A DNA stretch of 64,000 bases from Bradysia coprophila (GCF_014529535.1 NW_023503423.1:2032473-2096472), one strand, 5' to 3'; counted from the first letter of the stretch, positions 46,085-58,613 are shown. Translations and numbers: made by a program. Notes: generated from the sequence alone by a model not told the origin.

Positions 46085-47750
46085 TTCCACTAGGTCGGTT
46101 CCTAAATTTTGGGATGACAGATGATTCCTCTGGCACTTCCTAACTTCCATCGGATTTTTTGATGGATTTGGGTTATTTTCGACATGAGTAAGGTGTTCTA
46201 AGGTTGTTTCCTAAATTTTGGGATGAGAGATGATTCCTCTGGCACTTCCCAACTTCCATGGGATTTTTTGATGGATTTGGGTTATTTTCGACATGAGTAA
46301 GGTGTTCTAAGGTTGTTTCCTAAATTTTGGGATGAGAGATGATTCCTCTGGCACTTCCTAACTTCCATGGGATTTTTTGATGGATTTGGGTTATTTTCAA
46401 CATGAGTAAGGTGTTCTAAGGTTGTTTCCTAAATTTTGGGATAAGAGATGATTCCTCTGGCACTTCCTAACTTCCATGGGATTTTTTGATGGATTTGGGT
46501 TATTTTCGACATGAGTAAGGTGTTCTAAGGTTGTTTCCTAAATTTTGGGATGAGAGATGATTCCTCTGGCACTTCCTAACTTCCATGGGATTTTTTGATG
46601 GATTTGGGTTATTTTCGACATGAGTAAGGTGTTCTAAGGTTGTTTCCTAAATTTTGGGATGAGAGATGATTCCTCTGGCACTTCCCAACTTCCATGGGAT
46701 TTTTTGATGGATTTGGGTTATTTTCGACATGAGTAAGGTGTTTTAAGGTTGTTTCCTTAATTTTGGGATGAGAGATGATTCCTCTGGCACTTCCTAACTT
46801 CCATGGGATTTTTTGATGGATTTGGGTTATTTTCGACATGAGTAAGGTGTTCTAAGGTTGTTTCCTAAATTTTGGGATGAGAGATGATTCCTCTGGCACT
46901 TCCTAACTTCCATGGGATTTTTTGATGGATTTGGGTTATTTTCGACATGAGTAAGGTGTTCTAAGGTTGTTTCCTAAATTTTGGGATGAGAGATGATTCC
47001 TCTGGCACTTCCTAACTTCCATGGGATTTTTTGATGGATTTGGGTTATTTTCGACATGAGTAAGGTGTTCTAAGGTTGTTTCCTAAATTTTGGGATGAGA
47101 GATGATTCCTCTGGCACTTCCCAACTTCCATGGGATTTTTTGATGGATTTGGGTTATTTTCGACATGAGTAAGGTGTTCTAAGGTTGTTTCCTAAATTTT
47201 GGGATGAGAGATGATTCCTCTGGCACTTCCTAACTTCCATGGGATTTTTTGATGGATTTGGGTTATTTTCAACATGAGTAAGGTGTTCTAAGGTTGTTTC
47301 CTAAATTTTGGGATGAGAGATGATTCCTCTGGCACTTCCTAACTTCCATGGGATTTTTTGATGGATTTGGGTTATTTTCAACATGAGTAAGGTGTTCTAA
47401 GGTTGTTTCCTAAATTTTGGGATGAGAGATGATTCCTCTGGCACTTCCTAACTTCCATGGGATTTTTTGATGGATTTGGGTTATTTTCGACATGAGTAAG
47501 GTGTTCTAAGGTTGTTTCCTAAATTTTGGGATGAGAGATGATTCCTCTGGCACTTCCTAACTTCCATGGGATTTTTTGATGGATTTGGGTTATTTTCGAC
47601 ATGAGTAAGGTGTTCAAAGGTTGTTTCCTAAATTTTGGGATGAGAGATGATTCCTCTGGCACTTCCTAACTTCCATGGGATTTTTTGATGGATTTGGGTT
47701 ATTTTCGATATAAGTGAGGTGTTCCAAGATTGATTTCTAGATTTTGGGTT
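46085..47750 (-). repeat. 109-bp satellite array, opposite orientation
   Basis: About 15 units of 109 bases containing AAATTTTGGGATGAGAGATG, CTGGCACTTCCTAACTTCC and TTTTCGACATGAGTAAGG. This is the reverse complement of the array at 40180-41950. These units are more uniform and carry fixed differences (CCATGGGATTTT instead of the CCATCGGATTTT seen in the other array). Confidence 0.93.
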
Positions 47751-47833
47751 TCAGACAGATTTCTCTAGCATTTTTTAATTTCCATAAGGTTTTTTGATGT
47801 CGTCGAAACGACATACTTACAAAAGTGGTGATA

Positions 47834-48273
47834 TCAGTCAAAAAACCCTTAAAGGGTAAATGTGACGCAAGTCCTTTTCTTACCTACAAAATAACTGATA
47901 TCGCTGAGGGTGACGCATTGTGCGCCGTACGCAAAAGTTTCATCAACAAAAATTGATCCAAAAAATTTGTGAAAGAAAATTTTACAAAAATAAATTTGCG
48001 TCACAAGTGGCAGATGTTGAGGAACATATTATCAGGAAAATGGTTAAAAAATGCACTGAAAGAATTTAAACGGAAGAAAACCGAATCATCTGCCACTTGT
48101 GACGCAAATTTATTTTTGTAAAATTTTCTTTCACAAATTTTTTGGATCAATTTTTGTTGATAAAACTTTTGCGTACGGCGCACAATGCGTCACCCTCAGC
48201 GATATCAGTTATTTTGTAGGTAAGATAAAGGACTTGCGTCACATTTACCCTTTAAGGGTTATTTTTTGACTGA
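47834..48273. mobile_element. Foldback MITE, family A copy 2, TA duplication
   Basis: A 440-bp palindromic element with ends TCAGTCAAAAAACCC and TTTTTTGACTGA, flanked by TA at 47832-47833 and 48274-48275. It shares GTGACGCAAGTCC and CTGATATCGCTGAGGGTGAC with copy 1. The arms match more closely than those of copy 1 near the centre. Confidence 0.88.
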
Positions 48274-49973
48274 TACTGATTATAACGCAACAATGGTTTT
48301 TACAGCCTGGGTGGATTTGTCAACAAATTTGCTAAAAATGTAACCCCTCAGAATCGACGAAAACATATATTTTACTGACCACATTAATTTGGAGATTGTC
48401 ACCAACGGAAATCTACCGAAAAAATAAATTTTCGGTTAACTTCACTAAATCTTCACTTTGTCTTTGGTAAATTTCAGTAAATTCGGTAAACGAATGCACA
48501 ATAATAAGCCCTGCTCCCTAACGTGGTGATTGTAGACAATATTGCACAGAGATTAAAGTCATCTAAACGACGCAAAAAAAAATATCAAAGAACGACACTC
48601 GTCGGGACTATTGTTCATTAAGTACCCTATTCTAATATCCAGATTTTCTCTTATATCCCTCACGTTTCTATCGATCGCTAAAAACGTGCCGTTCATATTT
48701 CAAAACAAAAAGAACAATTCAATGTACCCGAAATGGCATCAAAATTTTTATGTGAAAAGATCTCTTAATAGCGTATGACCTCGTCACTGACATAGTTATA
48801 TAACTGAAGGTCATTCATATCGCACATGCATACCACCACCATTCGTCTCTGTTCAATGCATATACATATAAACGAGCGAATATTATATCCACTGAGCCGC
48901 ACCAACCAGAGTATGTTGATATTGATTTTTAGAAATTTTCATGCAAGACATAACCTACCACAAAAAAAAACATTAACGAAATGCGCGATTTCTAATTGCA
49001 AAACAATTATTTCCATGGAAAAATTGGAAGAAAAAACCTTTTTTTTTCAGAAAAATATTTTTGTTACAAATTCCGTTGGCGATGCTCTTGGAACAATTTT
49101 TTTTTATTCAACAAAATTATCTCAAGAACGAGAGTGTTGTTGTTTTGTCAGACTCAATTACGATGGGCTTTTATTCGGCCTATTTTTCATCGGACTTATC
49201 TTATATTCACACACCGAAATGCCGAACAATAAAAATGTGTCGACGTTGTCGTGTGTTTGCTTTCTTAATTTTCATTTACTTGTTATCGTATCGCATATAG
49301 TACAGGAAAGGAACAACATTAATCGGTGCAAAAATGTATGAACTTCCCTTGGTGCAGTTATACATTTCGCTAATTTTCTTTTTGATAAAATCATTGATCG
49401 AATGAACGTTTGCACTCTGATCGCTCTGATTACGCAACATCACCGGCATGGAAAACCGTTTAACTTTTACTATATGCACGGTCACATACAAAACTTATTA
49501 AACCGACTATCATTATCATTAGCACCAAAAACAGTCTCTTGATTACCCACCTTTCGGTTAAATTTTGATAAAAAAAAAAACTTTTTCTTACAACTAATAC
49601 TAACACGTACGTACCAACCAAGCGGCAGAGATAATATATAATATTCTACTCACACGATTCTTTCGATTTAATTAAACTTTTTTTTATTGGAAAAAAATTG
49701 AAACAAAAATAAGTTTTCAAAATGTTCATCCAAAATACATGCAAATAACACCGCGCGACGTTCTGACCTGGTTAGCATACGAACACTGACTGTTTTCGTT
49801 GATACGAATAGTTTTTTTTTTGTTTATTGATGGAGACAAAATAGCATGTGCTTGTTTTCTCTGATACTCTCTGTGCATTCGAATTGAATGAGAGAGGTTT
49901 TTGCAGTGTGGCTAAACTGTGAGTTGGCGGCGTTCTAGTTTAGACGTTTACAAGAGTTTTTTGCAAGGTAAAT
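48274..49973. other. AT-rich intergenic stretch, no gene supported
   Basis: A long open frame at 48826-49341 (171 codons) lacks a recognisable domain and runs through homopolymer A/T tracts; I treat it as chance. Nothing else is clear. Confidence 0.4.
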
Positions 49974-50178
49974 ATAGTGAGGAGGTAATGCAATTCAGAC
50001 GCGCGGCCTAGCACATAAGTTCGATGCCAATGACATCTTTGTTTAAAATGGTTAACTACGACTTTCTTGTATTTCACAAAAATATTTTCACTATCTCACA
50101 ACAGATGGTCCGACATTCCATTCCTTGTTTTGCCTCATTCGGTTATAATATGGCATTACCTCCTCACTATATTTACTT
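49974..50178. mobile_element. Family D MITE copy 3, inverted and decayed
   Basis: Left end CAAGGTAAATATAGTGAGGA, right end TCCTCACTATATTTACTTAC. The internal TCAGACGCGCGGCCTAGCAC matches copy 1 on the opposite strand (34632-34647). No matching duplication. Confidence 0.8.
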
Positions 50179-50284
50179 ACGAAAAAAGCACTCCGTTTTC
50201 TCTCCATTTATTCTTCAAACAATAGAAAAGAGGTATGGTTCAGCTATTTTTTTTGTAACTGGAAATAAAGTCCAAGAAGCATCG

Positions 50285-51994
50285 ATTCTTCTTTTTCAGC
50301 CTGTTTCTGTCCACTGCTGGACGTATGCCTCCCCAATTCTCTTCCATTCCGAACGATCCGTTACCACTTGTTGCCAATTTGTGCCTGCAATTCTGTTTAT
50401 ACCATTATTCCATCTCTCTGGTGGTCTACCTCTAGGCCGTGTTAGGTAGTCTCCAGTTCATGATCTTTTTGGTGTAACGTATGTCCGTCCTTCTTGCAAT
50501 ATGCAGGCCTTTCACACCTCCTTATTTCCTTATTTTTCCTTATTTTTATAAAAACCTCCTTATTCCTCCTTATTTTATTAAAAAATCCTTATTTTCCTTA
50601 TTTTTCGCAAATTTCATCGACGGAATCAAAATTAAGAAAAAAAAAATCGTTGCGCGGCAAAAATGACAATTTTTATTATTTAACTCAAAGAACTCTAATA
50701 AAAAGGTGGTGTCGTAGCTCATGATCGTTCCAACAAGACTGGTTTAACATTATATTTTTGTGGTTCCACGCCACCTCTTAGCTCGAGAGTCTCGAGTAGA
50801 ACTATTTGATTTAACATGTAAATCGCCCTTAACATTGTCTCAGACATGCGTCCTTATTACAAACAATTCAAGGTTTTAGCCTTATTTACACTTACTTCTT
50901 TCAAATTTATACGTTATACTTTCACCAATTTATTATTTCGAAATTCGAACGGGAAAGAACAGCTTTTGCAGTTAACGAGATCAAAATCTAATGCGGCAAG
51001 TTTTTAAACTTGATGGTGGGGTCAAGTAAGAGTTCCCGCCGTAAATACGTTTTAAATTTCAAAAATTTTGTCGCATCGAAAACTGATTGAAAACTGCCAC
51101 CCTTAAAAAACGATAGGTACGTCAACATAAACAGTGATGCGTTTTATTTTGAATTTTGAAGCGCACTTACAGTGATAATTGGTAAAGCTAATCTTTGCTA
51201 AGAGGACGTACAGAAATTGAATTTGTTTCACTGGCGTTAACTTTTTTCGCTCAGTTAAATCTGTCAAAGTTAACTGTGAGGTTAGATTCTTCACAGCCCG
51301 TTTTGTTCGTGAAGAATTAACTTGCAAGTGAAACTTGACATTTTTGATGTAAAAACAAACACCTTTTCACGTTTTCGTATTGATGCAAAATAATTATTTT
51401 TGAGTGGTGACATTGTGTTTAATTAAATAAAATCAATGAAATAATTTGTGTTTATGTGGCCGCTGTTCTTGTCAAAATTTTGCTTCTTTAACTGAGCGCA
51501 TTAACCGAGCGACGAAAAAATAGATTTTCTGTACGGCCCCTAAGAATCTAATTTAAGTCTTAAACACGCCCAAAATATTCAAATTTTCATCGTGATAAAA
51601 GTGAATTTTACGATACAACTTTACAAAAACGATACGTCAAAATAAATAATAATGCGTTTTATTTTAAAGTTGAGGCTGTATTGTTGCTGTATTTTAGAAT
51701 AATTTCCATTTTTATCGAAAAATTTCTCCTCATTTTTCCTTAATTCCAATAAACAATTTCCTTATTTCTCCTTATTTTTGTGCTAAAACCTCCTTAATTC
51801 CTTAATAAGGAGTCCAAATTTAGAGTGAGAGGCCTGTAATATAATATGTCCCACCTAGCTCCATTTTAAAGATGTCATCCTTTCCATGACATCAACGACT
51901 GTTGTTTGCTGTCGGGTCCATTGGATTTGTCATTCTATGGCTGAGCGTAATTCCAAGTATACTCCGTTCCTTTGCTCTTTGTGCCACACTTAGA
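50285..51994 (-). mobile_element. 5'-truncated RTE LINE fragment, split by a hAT-like insert
   Basis: On the minus strand, 51994-51837 and then 50504-50285 correspond to 8075-8440 of the intact LINE (the end of the reverse transcriptase ORF, the stop and the AAGAAG tail). Shared landmarks include GTCGTTGATGTCATGGAA, AGACCACCAGAGAGATGG and GAAACAGGCTGAAAAAGAAG. Several substitutions and indels break the frame, so it is a dead copy. Confidence 0.88.
50505..51836. mobile_element. 1.33-kb hAT-like element with CAGGCCT ends
   Basis: Ends CAGGCCTTTCACACCTCC and GAGTGAGAGGCCTG interrupt the dead LINE fragment. AATATG occurs on both flanks, which suggests a blurred target duplication. Both ends carry CCTTATT-rich tracts. 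The phrase ATGCGTTTTATTTT occurs twice (51138 and 51652). No transposase frame is seen. Confidence 0.75.
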
Positions 51995-52470
51995 GGCGTC
52001 GATGCTTAGTCTTCATCTGTGCGTTTCGTATTGTATTTTTGATGATATCTCATCGGAATGATTTTGCAAAAATGTACGACCGCAATATAATAGGTTTGTT
52101 CCATATGACTGGTAAACACGAACATTCACTGGCCGAACGAGCACGATTTCATCCACAGAGATCGGTTGTCATATATATATTGATGAGGTTATGTCTCCAT
52201 GGATGACATTTGACCATATCGCATTGAGACCTACAGACCTACAGCGACAACGAATGTGTTAGCTTCAAATAAAAATTAATTTTGGTAGCACTCGTTTCAC
52301 CAGCTCTGAGAAACAGAAAAGTTAACAGTTGGCCGAAATTTTCATAAACTGCTCCGTTTTCTCAGAGCTAGTCATACTGCTACAACCATTTTCTGTTGAA
52401 CGCTAACACAATCGTGGTCGTTATTGCGGTTTCATTTTTGAACGATAATATCGCTTTCAAAACTAAAAGG
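51995..52470. repeat. Family B MITE copy with an inner insertion
   Basis: Starts at TTAGAGGCGTCGATGCTTAG, with AAATGTACGACCGCAAT and the GAGAAAC...TTTTCTCAGAGCT centre of family B. About 145 bases (52097-52240, starting TAGGTTTGTTCC and ending GACCTACAGACCTA) interrupt the left arm. The right end is decayed. Confidence 0.7.
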
Positions 52471-55439
52471 GAACGTCTGTTTTTTCGACGGTAATTTATC
52501 TTCAACCCTAATTTCCGTCGCTAACGCTAAAACCAACGATAATGCTTTGTCAGAAAATGGCGACCAATGTGAATGCATGCATATGAATGCAAGAACGAAA
52601 TTTTACTTCAAGGATGGGGCTGCACCAATAATTTGTTGTGTAAATTCGTAGATATTTTCATCCAGGCAGGACGCTATTTACCGTGTAGAAATGTCGCCTT
52701 TCCACATGTTTTCGCCAGTAGTTACCCTATCGCGTTCCATACAAAAAAAGGACAAATGCCTGTTAAAATAGCTATTTTGCTAGGTAGTTAGTAAATGGGA
52801 TGCTTTGCGTAATATATGTGACATATTGTATGGACAAGAAGATTGTTTGAGGGAAATCCTCATTTTTTACAAACGTCAATTCACGCACCAGTGCGTATGA
52901 AAATCCATTTACGCATTACTTTGTTCTGCCGGTTTGCAGTGCGTTGATCATAGTGAACCTCAAAAGTCGTATTTTATGAATTTAAACCCTTAACATAACA
53001 GTCAAGGGTAGGTAGAAGCATTTTCAGGGGGTTTTAAAATTTTGTTTCTTAGCCTCCCCTGTAAACACTTAGCGTTTGCATTCCTCAACTTGTTGTATAA
53101 ATATACAGTTTTCATGACAATGTTGCATCGTTCTTACATGTGCATCATGCTCCACTTAATGTTTGACGCTTCGATAAACAACATAATGACGATATGCCCA
53201 ACCAGAGATGTTTATTACTGAAGAAGAAGAAAAAAACTTCTTTTCGTAAATTTCTCACATATTTTAAAAAATGTAAACACAAAAGCATCCATTCCGGTTG
53301 CCCTACACAAGGTCAGCGAGATTATGTAGCTCTGTGTGTATTGAGAAATGATATTATGGTTCGTTCATTGCATCTTTATTGTAAATTTAATTTAAATTCT
53401 GTTAATATCCGAACCGCGTCTAAAAATACGGTGATGGAAGACGAGACAAGAGACTTATCTCGTTTTTCATGGTTTAAAAATAAAACTCTTCGAATAAAAC
53501 GGTTTTTATGATGCGGTCTTTCTCGGTATCATCATCGACATAATTTGAATTTATCAATATTCGAAATTACTTTTTAATGAATACGTACACATCTGGCGGC
53601 AAATACACCTATGGATATGGTGCGTCGTTTGTCCATTTGAACTGGTTCGGTCTTTTTTTTATTATTTTCTTAATGCAGCGAAATGTTGCGCCGACAGGTC
53701 AAGCTCACGGCGAGAGGGGATTTTTTTCTTCATAATTCGGATATGTGACAGTAGGGATCACAAGTCGGTATTTACCCTCTGCCAAAGTGACGTTCTAAAC
53801 GTCAAACGAAAATAAATTTTCGAGGTAGTCACAAAATCGTTTATTTCACCTCAATTCACGCCGTAAGGGCACTACAAAATTTAACGTGCGAAGTTATATT
53901 TAACATAGCGTTAAATCGCCCAGTTCTCATATAAGAATATGCTTTGAAATTCATTTTCTATTCAATCGTTCACTTAAAATTCAAATTCTAAGGTGCACTT
54001 CCGGCGTGGATTCTATTTGTCAATGACAACTGTGATTCTATGACTACTTCGTAAACCTGTTTTTCTTTGACGTCACTTTGACACATGGAAAATACTGACT
54101 TTTGATCGCAACTGTCACATATGACGAGGGAACGTTGAAAAGTTCAGTTTTCGTGCTTCGTCTCGGCCAACAATCGCACGTGACTTTTCATGCTTTTGTT
54201 TTCCTTAGAGTCTAAAGTGGCTTATTACACCCCCAGGGAAAACAATAAATTTGGTTTAGGTTACAAAAGCATGTAAGGTCCATTACATAATTCGGGATAA
54301 AAGTTGAAAAGTAGAGTTATCGAGTGAATTTTGTTGATCCGAGGCGAAGCCGAGGTCAGTAAACACACGAAAACGATCCCTTTTATCCCCTTTATGTAAA
54401 TACCTATTAGATGCTTTGATTTCCCAAACAAATAGTTATTTTGGTGTGTCATGGAAGAGTAGGATCTGTTCAAATACATTTTCCATTCTTGATAAAGTTC
54501 ATCCTCGACCGTCGAAACTATTACGATCTTGCAGAACGACAAGTGCAAGTGAAAAATGTTGAAAATTTCTCGAGAACAAAATGATAATTTGATGCAAAAA
54601 AATCGACGAACAATTTTCCGACTCATGCCCCTCATTCACGCCAATATCCAATTAACTATATTGACCGTAGAACATTATTTATTGTTGAACCGAAAAATTA
54701 ATTCGTCACAGCAACTTGCGGATTGTTTGATTTATGTTGTACATTGACGATGCCAAAAATAATTAAGCGCATGGTAAACTATTAAATAACAATTCTGAAG
54801 CGATATATCTTGCAGGGGACGACCGGAACATTAACCAAACAAAAAAGTTGTCACACAGAAGAAAATGTTGGATTTCGTTTATGAATGTACGTGGAGGAGT
54901 GGAATGGATTGGATTACAAGGGTACATCAGTGAGATATATCACTTTGTAAGAGGTATACCCTTAACGTCACTAATATAAGATGATTGATGGAAGTGTGTC
55001 ACATAGAAATTTATACTTTATCCAAGTACATTGTAAAATTCGTGCGCTGTGAAATTTAAGGGCGATAAGGCCCATTGTTCCTATGGTCCCAGAAACTTTC
55101 AAGTTTTCCGTCAAAATATCATCGACTGTGAAGCTTTTAATTAACATTTGGGAACATTGATGTTCTCTGGAGATAAACACGCTGTAGGGTGAGTGTACCA
55201 ATCCTCGGCCAAGAATGAGCCGTCGGACACCTATTGTTCTTTCATTCATAAAACAAAGAGGACTCATTCTTGTCCTAGGATTGGTCATCCTATTAATTTA
55301 TTCTCCATGCAAAAACCCCAAATCTTATCACCGAGTGTCGGTACAAATGTGAACAATGGAAATGGGGTTGACTTGCCTGATTAAGTGGTATCCCTTCTGC
55401 CTCGTGGTATCCCTTCTGCCTCCTAACAGCGTAAGTGCG
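52471..55439. other. Intergenic stretch, decayed repeats, no gene supported
   Basis: 54330-54370 carries the GATCCGAGGCGAAGCCGAGGTC motif shared with the foldback at 23098-26706. A small foldback at 55198-55288 pairs CCAATCCTCGGCCAAGAATG with its near inverse. GTGGTATCCCTTCTGCCTC is repeated in tandem at 55386-55422. ORFs at 53194-53511 and 54261-54635 have no recognisable features. Confidence 0.4.
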
Positions 55440-55860
55440 ATTACAACTGAAAAGTATTCAGAAAACAGATGGAAATGTTTATTGTCCTTGGACCCTTAGA
55501 AATTCTTGGAACTAGCCTCTTGAGACCTAAAAAATGTCTTAAATCCAGAAGAGAATTAAAAAAAAACTGATGAAAATAACTGTCATCCCTAAGTTTTATA
55601 ACTAGAAAAAAAGATAGACCTAACGGAATGATGGAATTCTAGGAACTGACCTTTAGACACCTCAATCCTTCTCCAAGTCCAGAAGAGAGTTCAAAAAAAC
55701 TCATGGAAATGCTTGCTACCCTGAGTTCTAGAGCTGGGAAGAGGTAGAACTTCTGGAGTAATAGAATTCTAGGAACCTCTGGACACCTAAATCCACAAAT
55801 CTAAAGGAAACAACACAAAAATCATATAAATGATTGTTATCCGTGAGTATCTTCGAGATA
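55440..55860. repeat. Degenerate relatives of the 109-bp satellite
   Basis: About three diverged units with GGAACTAGCC / GGAACTGACC, CTAAATCC / AATCC and GAAATGCTTG-type blocks in the same order as in the satellite. Two more such units are at 59283-59470. They may be the old parent sequence of the arrays. Confidence 0.45.
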
Positions 55861-56267
55861 TGTGTGGAGTAAGACTCAGGAATAGTCATATAGTTGCAGA
55901 TCGTGCAAAGGCCTGATGGCCTTGCGATTTTTAGAAGCTATCGTTGATATTTGGGTTTCATTTACATCTTCAGAACATTTTCCATGCTGAAGTGTTTGCA
56001 CACCATTATAACACCGATTTACCTTTGCGATCCGAAAATCTGAACAAAAGTCCTCAGAATGGATGGACGACACATGTGAAACGCATAATGTCTTCACTGT
56101 CTTCTAAAAATAAAATTATTGAAGAATTATGAATGTGAACGGCTTCGCATACCGATTGCACATTGTAATTAATTCAACGTAAGTGAATTGCAAATCAACG
56201 ACGACACGACATGAAATTGAATTTAAGCGATGCGAGCGATAAATTGTCATGTGGTGAAATTGGTGCA

Positions 56268-56275
56268 TATAAATA
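56268..56275 (+). promoter_or_regulatory. TATA box of the dehydrogenase gene
   Basis: TATAAATA, about 30 bases before a likely start of transcription near 56300 (CCATTCGG) and 104 bases before the ATG. Confidence 0.65.
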
Positions 56276-56371
56276 GTGCCCATTCCTTCTGTGCCAATCC
56301 ATTCGGTTCGTGTAAGTGCTGTCGGACGGTGTGATTTGCTAGTTACCCAATTTCAATTTCGTTTGGGGAAT

Positions 56372-57620
56372 ATGGAACGTTGGGAGGGTAAAGTGGCAGT
56401 AGTCACGGGTTGTACGAGTGGAATTGGATCGGCCATTTGTGCCGAATTGTGTCGTTCCGGTATGATTGTGTGTGGACTAGCTAGACGTAAAGATAAAGTG
56501 GAACAATTGCGGGCTAGCTTGTTCGGTGCTAAAGGCCAATTGAATGCGGTTGAATGTGACATAACCAATGAACAGTCAGTGAAACAGGCGTACGGTTGGA
56601 TAGAAAAGACACTGGGCGGAATCGATTTACTTGTGAACAATGCTGGAGTTGTGAGGTTGGTGTTGTGTTTCTTAAGTCGGGGGGAAGATACGCGAGCAAA
56701 GACTGAAAAACGAGTGCGATTTGCTAGTTATGGCCAAATAGAAAGAAATAGTTTGCCAATGGAACCCAATGGAAGTGGTTGGGACAGAGTCTGCTCGCGT
56801 AGTTTCCCTATCGTTCGAATTGAATGGCAACACCATTTTGAGTTGATTCGGTAAAATCGAAATTTTCAGCAAATTTATGCTTCTTGACGACAACAATACC
56901 AAAGATTTGAAGGCGATGCTGGATGCGAACATTTTGGCGCTATGCATTTGTACTAGAGAAGCCATAAAATCGATGAAAAGCCGAGAGGTAGACGGCCATG
57001 TCATAAATATCAACAGCATTTTCGGACACAAGGTCAACACCTGTGTTCCGGGCACCAAACCTGTGAATGGAATGTATCCAGCCTGTAAATACGCGCTTAC
57101 AGCCATAACGGAGTGTTTGCGACAAGAAGTTATGTACCGGGAAATGTCCACCAAAGTCACGGTTGAGTTTCAGTTTTTTTTAAAGAAAAATGCGGGTAAG
57201 GAGTAATGGCTCGGCAATTTGCTTTTTTGCAGAATATTAGTCCGGGCCTAGTGGAAAACGATATTCTTACAACGGCCGGTATAGACAGCAATGAACTAGT
57301 GAAATATATGCCCCGTTTAAGGCCGGAAAGTGTGGCTAAAGCAGTCGTTTTTGCGATTACAGTTGACGACGATGTCCTGGTAAGTTGTGAAACGATAACG
57401 AAAAAAAAATCTGAAAAAAATCCCCTTAAAAGTTCCCAAGAAAATTCCAAAAACTTTCTAAAAATTCTTGAGAAAGAAATTCCGAATAACAAGCCCTGGG
57501 ACACATTGACTATCAATAAGTGCTGCAATCTAACGGGGAGTAATTTTACCATTTAATGATTACCCTTTGCCGTTGCAGGTCCAAGACATTATATTGAAAC
57601 CGATGGGAGAGTTCTTATAG
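56372..57620 (+). CDS. Classical short-chain dehydrogenase/reductase, four exons (DHRS11 / farnesol dehydrogenase-like)
   Basis: Inferred exons 56372-56655, 56880 is not used; the correct set is 56372-56655, 56870-57161, 57233-57379 and 57579-57620. They join in frame to 254 residues, normal for a cytosolic classical SDR that uses NAD(P)H to oxidise or reduce alcohols and carbonyls. The Rossmann motif TGCTSGIG is at 12-19, NNAG at 89-92 and the tetrad Asn115, Ser144, Tyr164, Lys168 (YPACK) is complete. ISPGLV follows as expected, and the last exon gives VQDIILKPMGEFL. The opening WEGKVAVVTG and the exon 2 start resemble insect farnesol dehydrogenase-like proteins; the substrate is not shown by the sequence. 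The donors of exons 1 and 2 (GTTGGT, GTTGAG) are weak. AATAAA lies at 57711. Confidence 0.9.
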
Positions 57621-57710
57621 AGATCACCATTAATGTTCAATCAACTAGCATCGGTTTACCAGCAGTCTTGTGAGTGATGCTAAGAATAGTGTGAGTGCGA
57701 AAATTAAAGT

Positions 57711-57716
57711 AATAAA
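57711..57716 (+). terminator. Polyadenylation signal of the dehydrogenase
   Basis: AATAAA 91 bases after the stop codon at 57618-57620. Confidence 0.75.
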
Positions 57717-57869
57717 ATGAACATCGAACGCAAGCTAGTTTCTCTTTTATAGCAAGATGTGGAGAAAAGGGAGTAGTCACCAATTACAATCCAATTCTCC
57801 TTAGTCATTCCACATTAGGGTGTTTCTCCAAAGTAATTGCTTTTTTTTACCTTCACCTCCTATATCTCC

Positions 57870-58407
57870 CAGGTCCAGGTAGCTCAATCGGTGGAGCATA
57901 GGACTCATACCCAAGAGGTCCCGGGTTCGACTCCCGGTGCAAAAATGCTTGCCTGGTTTTATTCTAATCACTTGGTGATTAAGCACTCGCTATTAGTTAT
58001 CTAATGGCTGTACGACCGTAACAAAGTCGCAAATTTCAAAGAAATCCAATATTCGATTTCTTCGCAACAATCACGCCATATTGACATAATGTCAATGACA
58101 CAATTCACAATATATACAACAACAGACTGTAGGATAAGCGCCATCTATGATCGACTAGTCGCTCATTGGGAAAATGCATGAGTCATTAGTGATGGTTGTG
58201 GTCTTCGCATACCACTCGTGGCTTAGAAAATTCACAACGTATGGGACGTTTACACGGTCGATTTGTGAACTATCTGAGTCCGGAGAGATATGATGAAAAA
58301 ATCACAATTCATATGATCAAGTGACTTGTGCAATAGCACAACAGGCCCACTAGAGGCTTAGGTGCTGGGCTAACCCCCTTCCCATCTAATCCAATCCAAT
58401 CCAATCC
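57870..58407 (+). mobile_element. tRNA-derived SINE, 538 bp, with target duplication
   Basis: The head has a consensus A box (TAGCTCAATCGGTGG, near 57880) and B box (GGTTCGACTCC, near 57924), the internal promoter of RNA polymerase III. The anticodon stem and acceptor stem do not pair, so it is not a working tRNA. A body of about 450 bases follows, ending in TCCAA repeats (58385-58407). ATATCTCC flanks it at 57862-57869 and 58408-58415. Confidence 0.85.
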
Positions 58408-58424
58408 ATATCTCCAACAATAAC

Positions 58425-58613
58425 ATTCATTGGGGCAAACTAAGGCGTTATATGCTTGCTGGAAGTTTTTTTACGTAGTCTAGCCCAACGTAAAACTCAT
58501 TTTTTGAAAGACTTGTTGATTAGAATTTCTTTTTACCAGTTTTTTGTCGACAACTGTCTTAAAAAATGAGTTAAACAAACTTCCTATAAATGCTTTTTAT
58601 TCCCCAATGAATA
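58425..58613. repeat. Small foldback with ATTCATTGGGG ends
   Basis: ATTCATTGGGG at 58425-58435 pairs with CCCCAATGAAT at 58603-58613. Inside, AACTCATTTTTTGA pairs with TTAAAAAATGAGTT. It begins about 10 bases after the SINE duplication. Confidence 0.7.

Noticed and set aside
40960..47050. Frames of 60-83 codons inside the satellite arrays
   Set aside because: Their repeated residues follow from a 109-bp unit; 109 is not a multiple of three, so frames shift and stop.
48826..49341. 171-codon open frame
   Set aside because: Runs through homopolymer A/T tracts, has no recognisable domain, and overlapping frames in the same place are equally open.
53194..53511. 105-codon Lys-rich frame
   Set aside because: Composition follows local A-rich sequence and nothing recognisable is present.
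56880..57206. SDR split into separate short genes
   Set aside because: The pieces join in frame through GT-AG introns to a complete 254-residue SDR with the full catalytic tetrad; the second exon begins at 56870.
57870..57945. Functional tRNA with CAT anticodon
   Set aside because: A and B boxes are perfect, but the acceptor and anticodon stems do not pair and the sequence continues into a body with a TCCAA tail and a target duplication; it is a SINE head.
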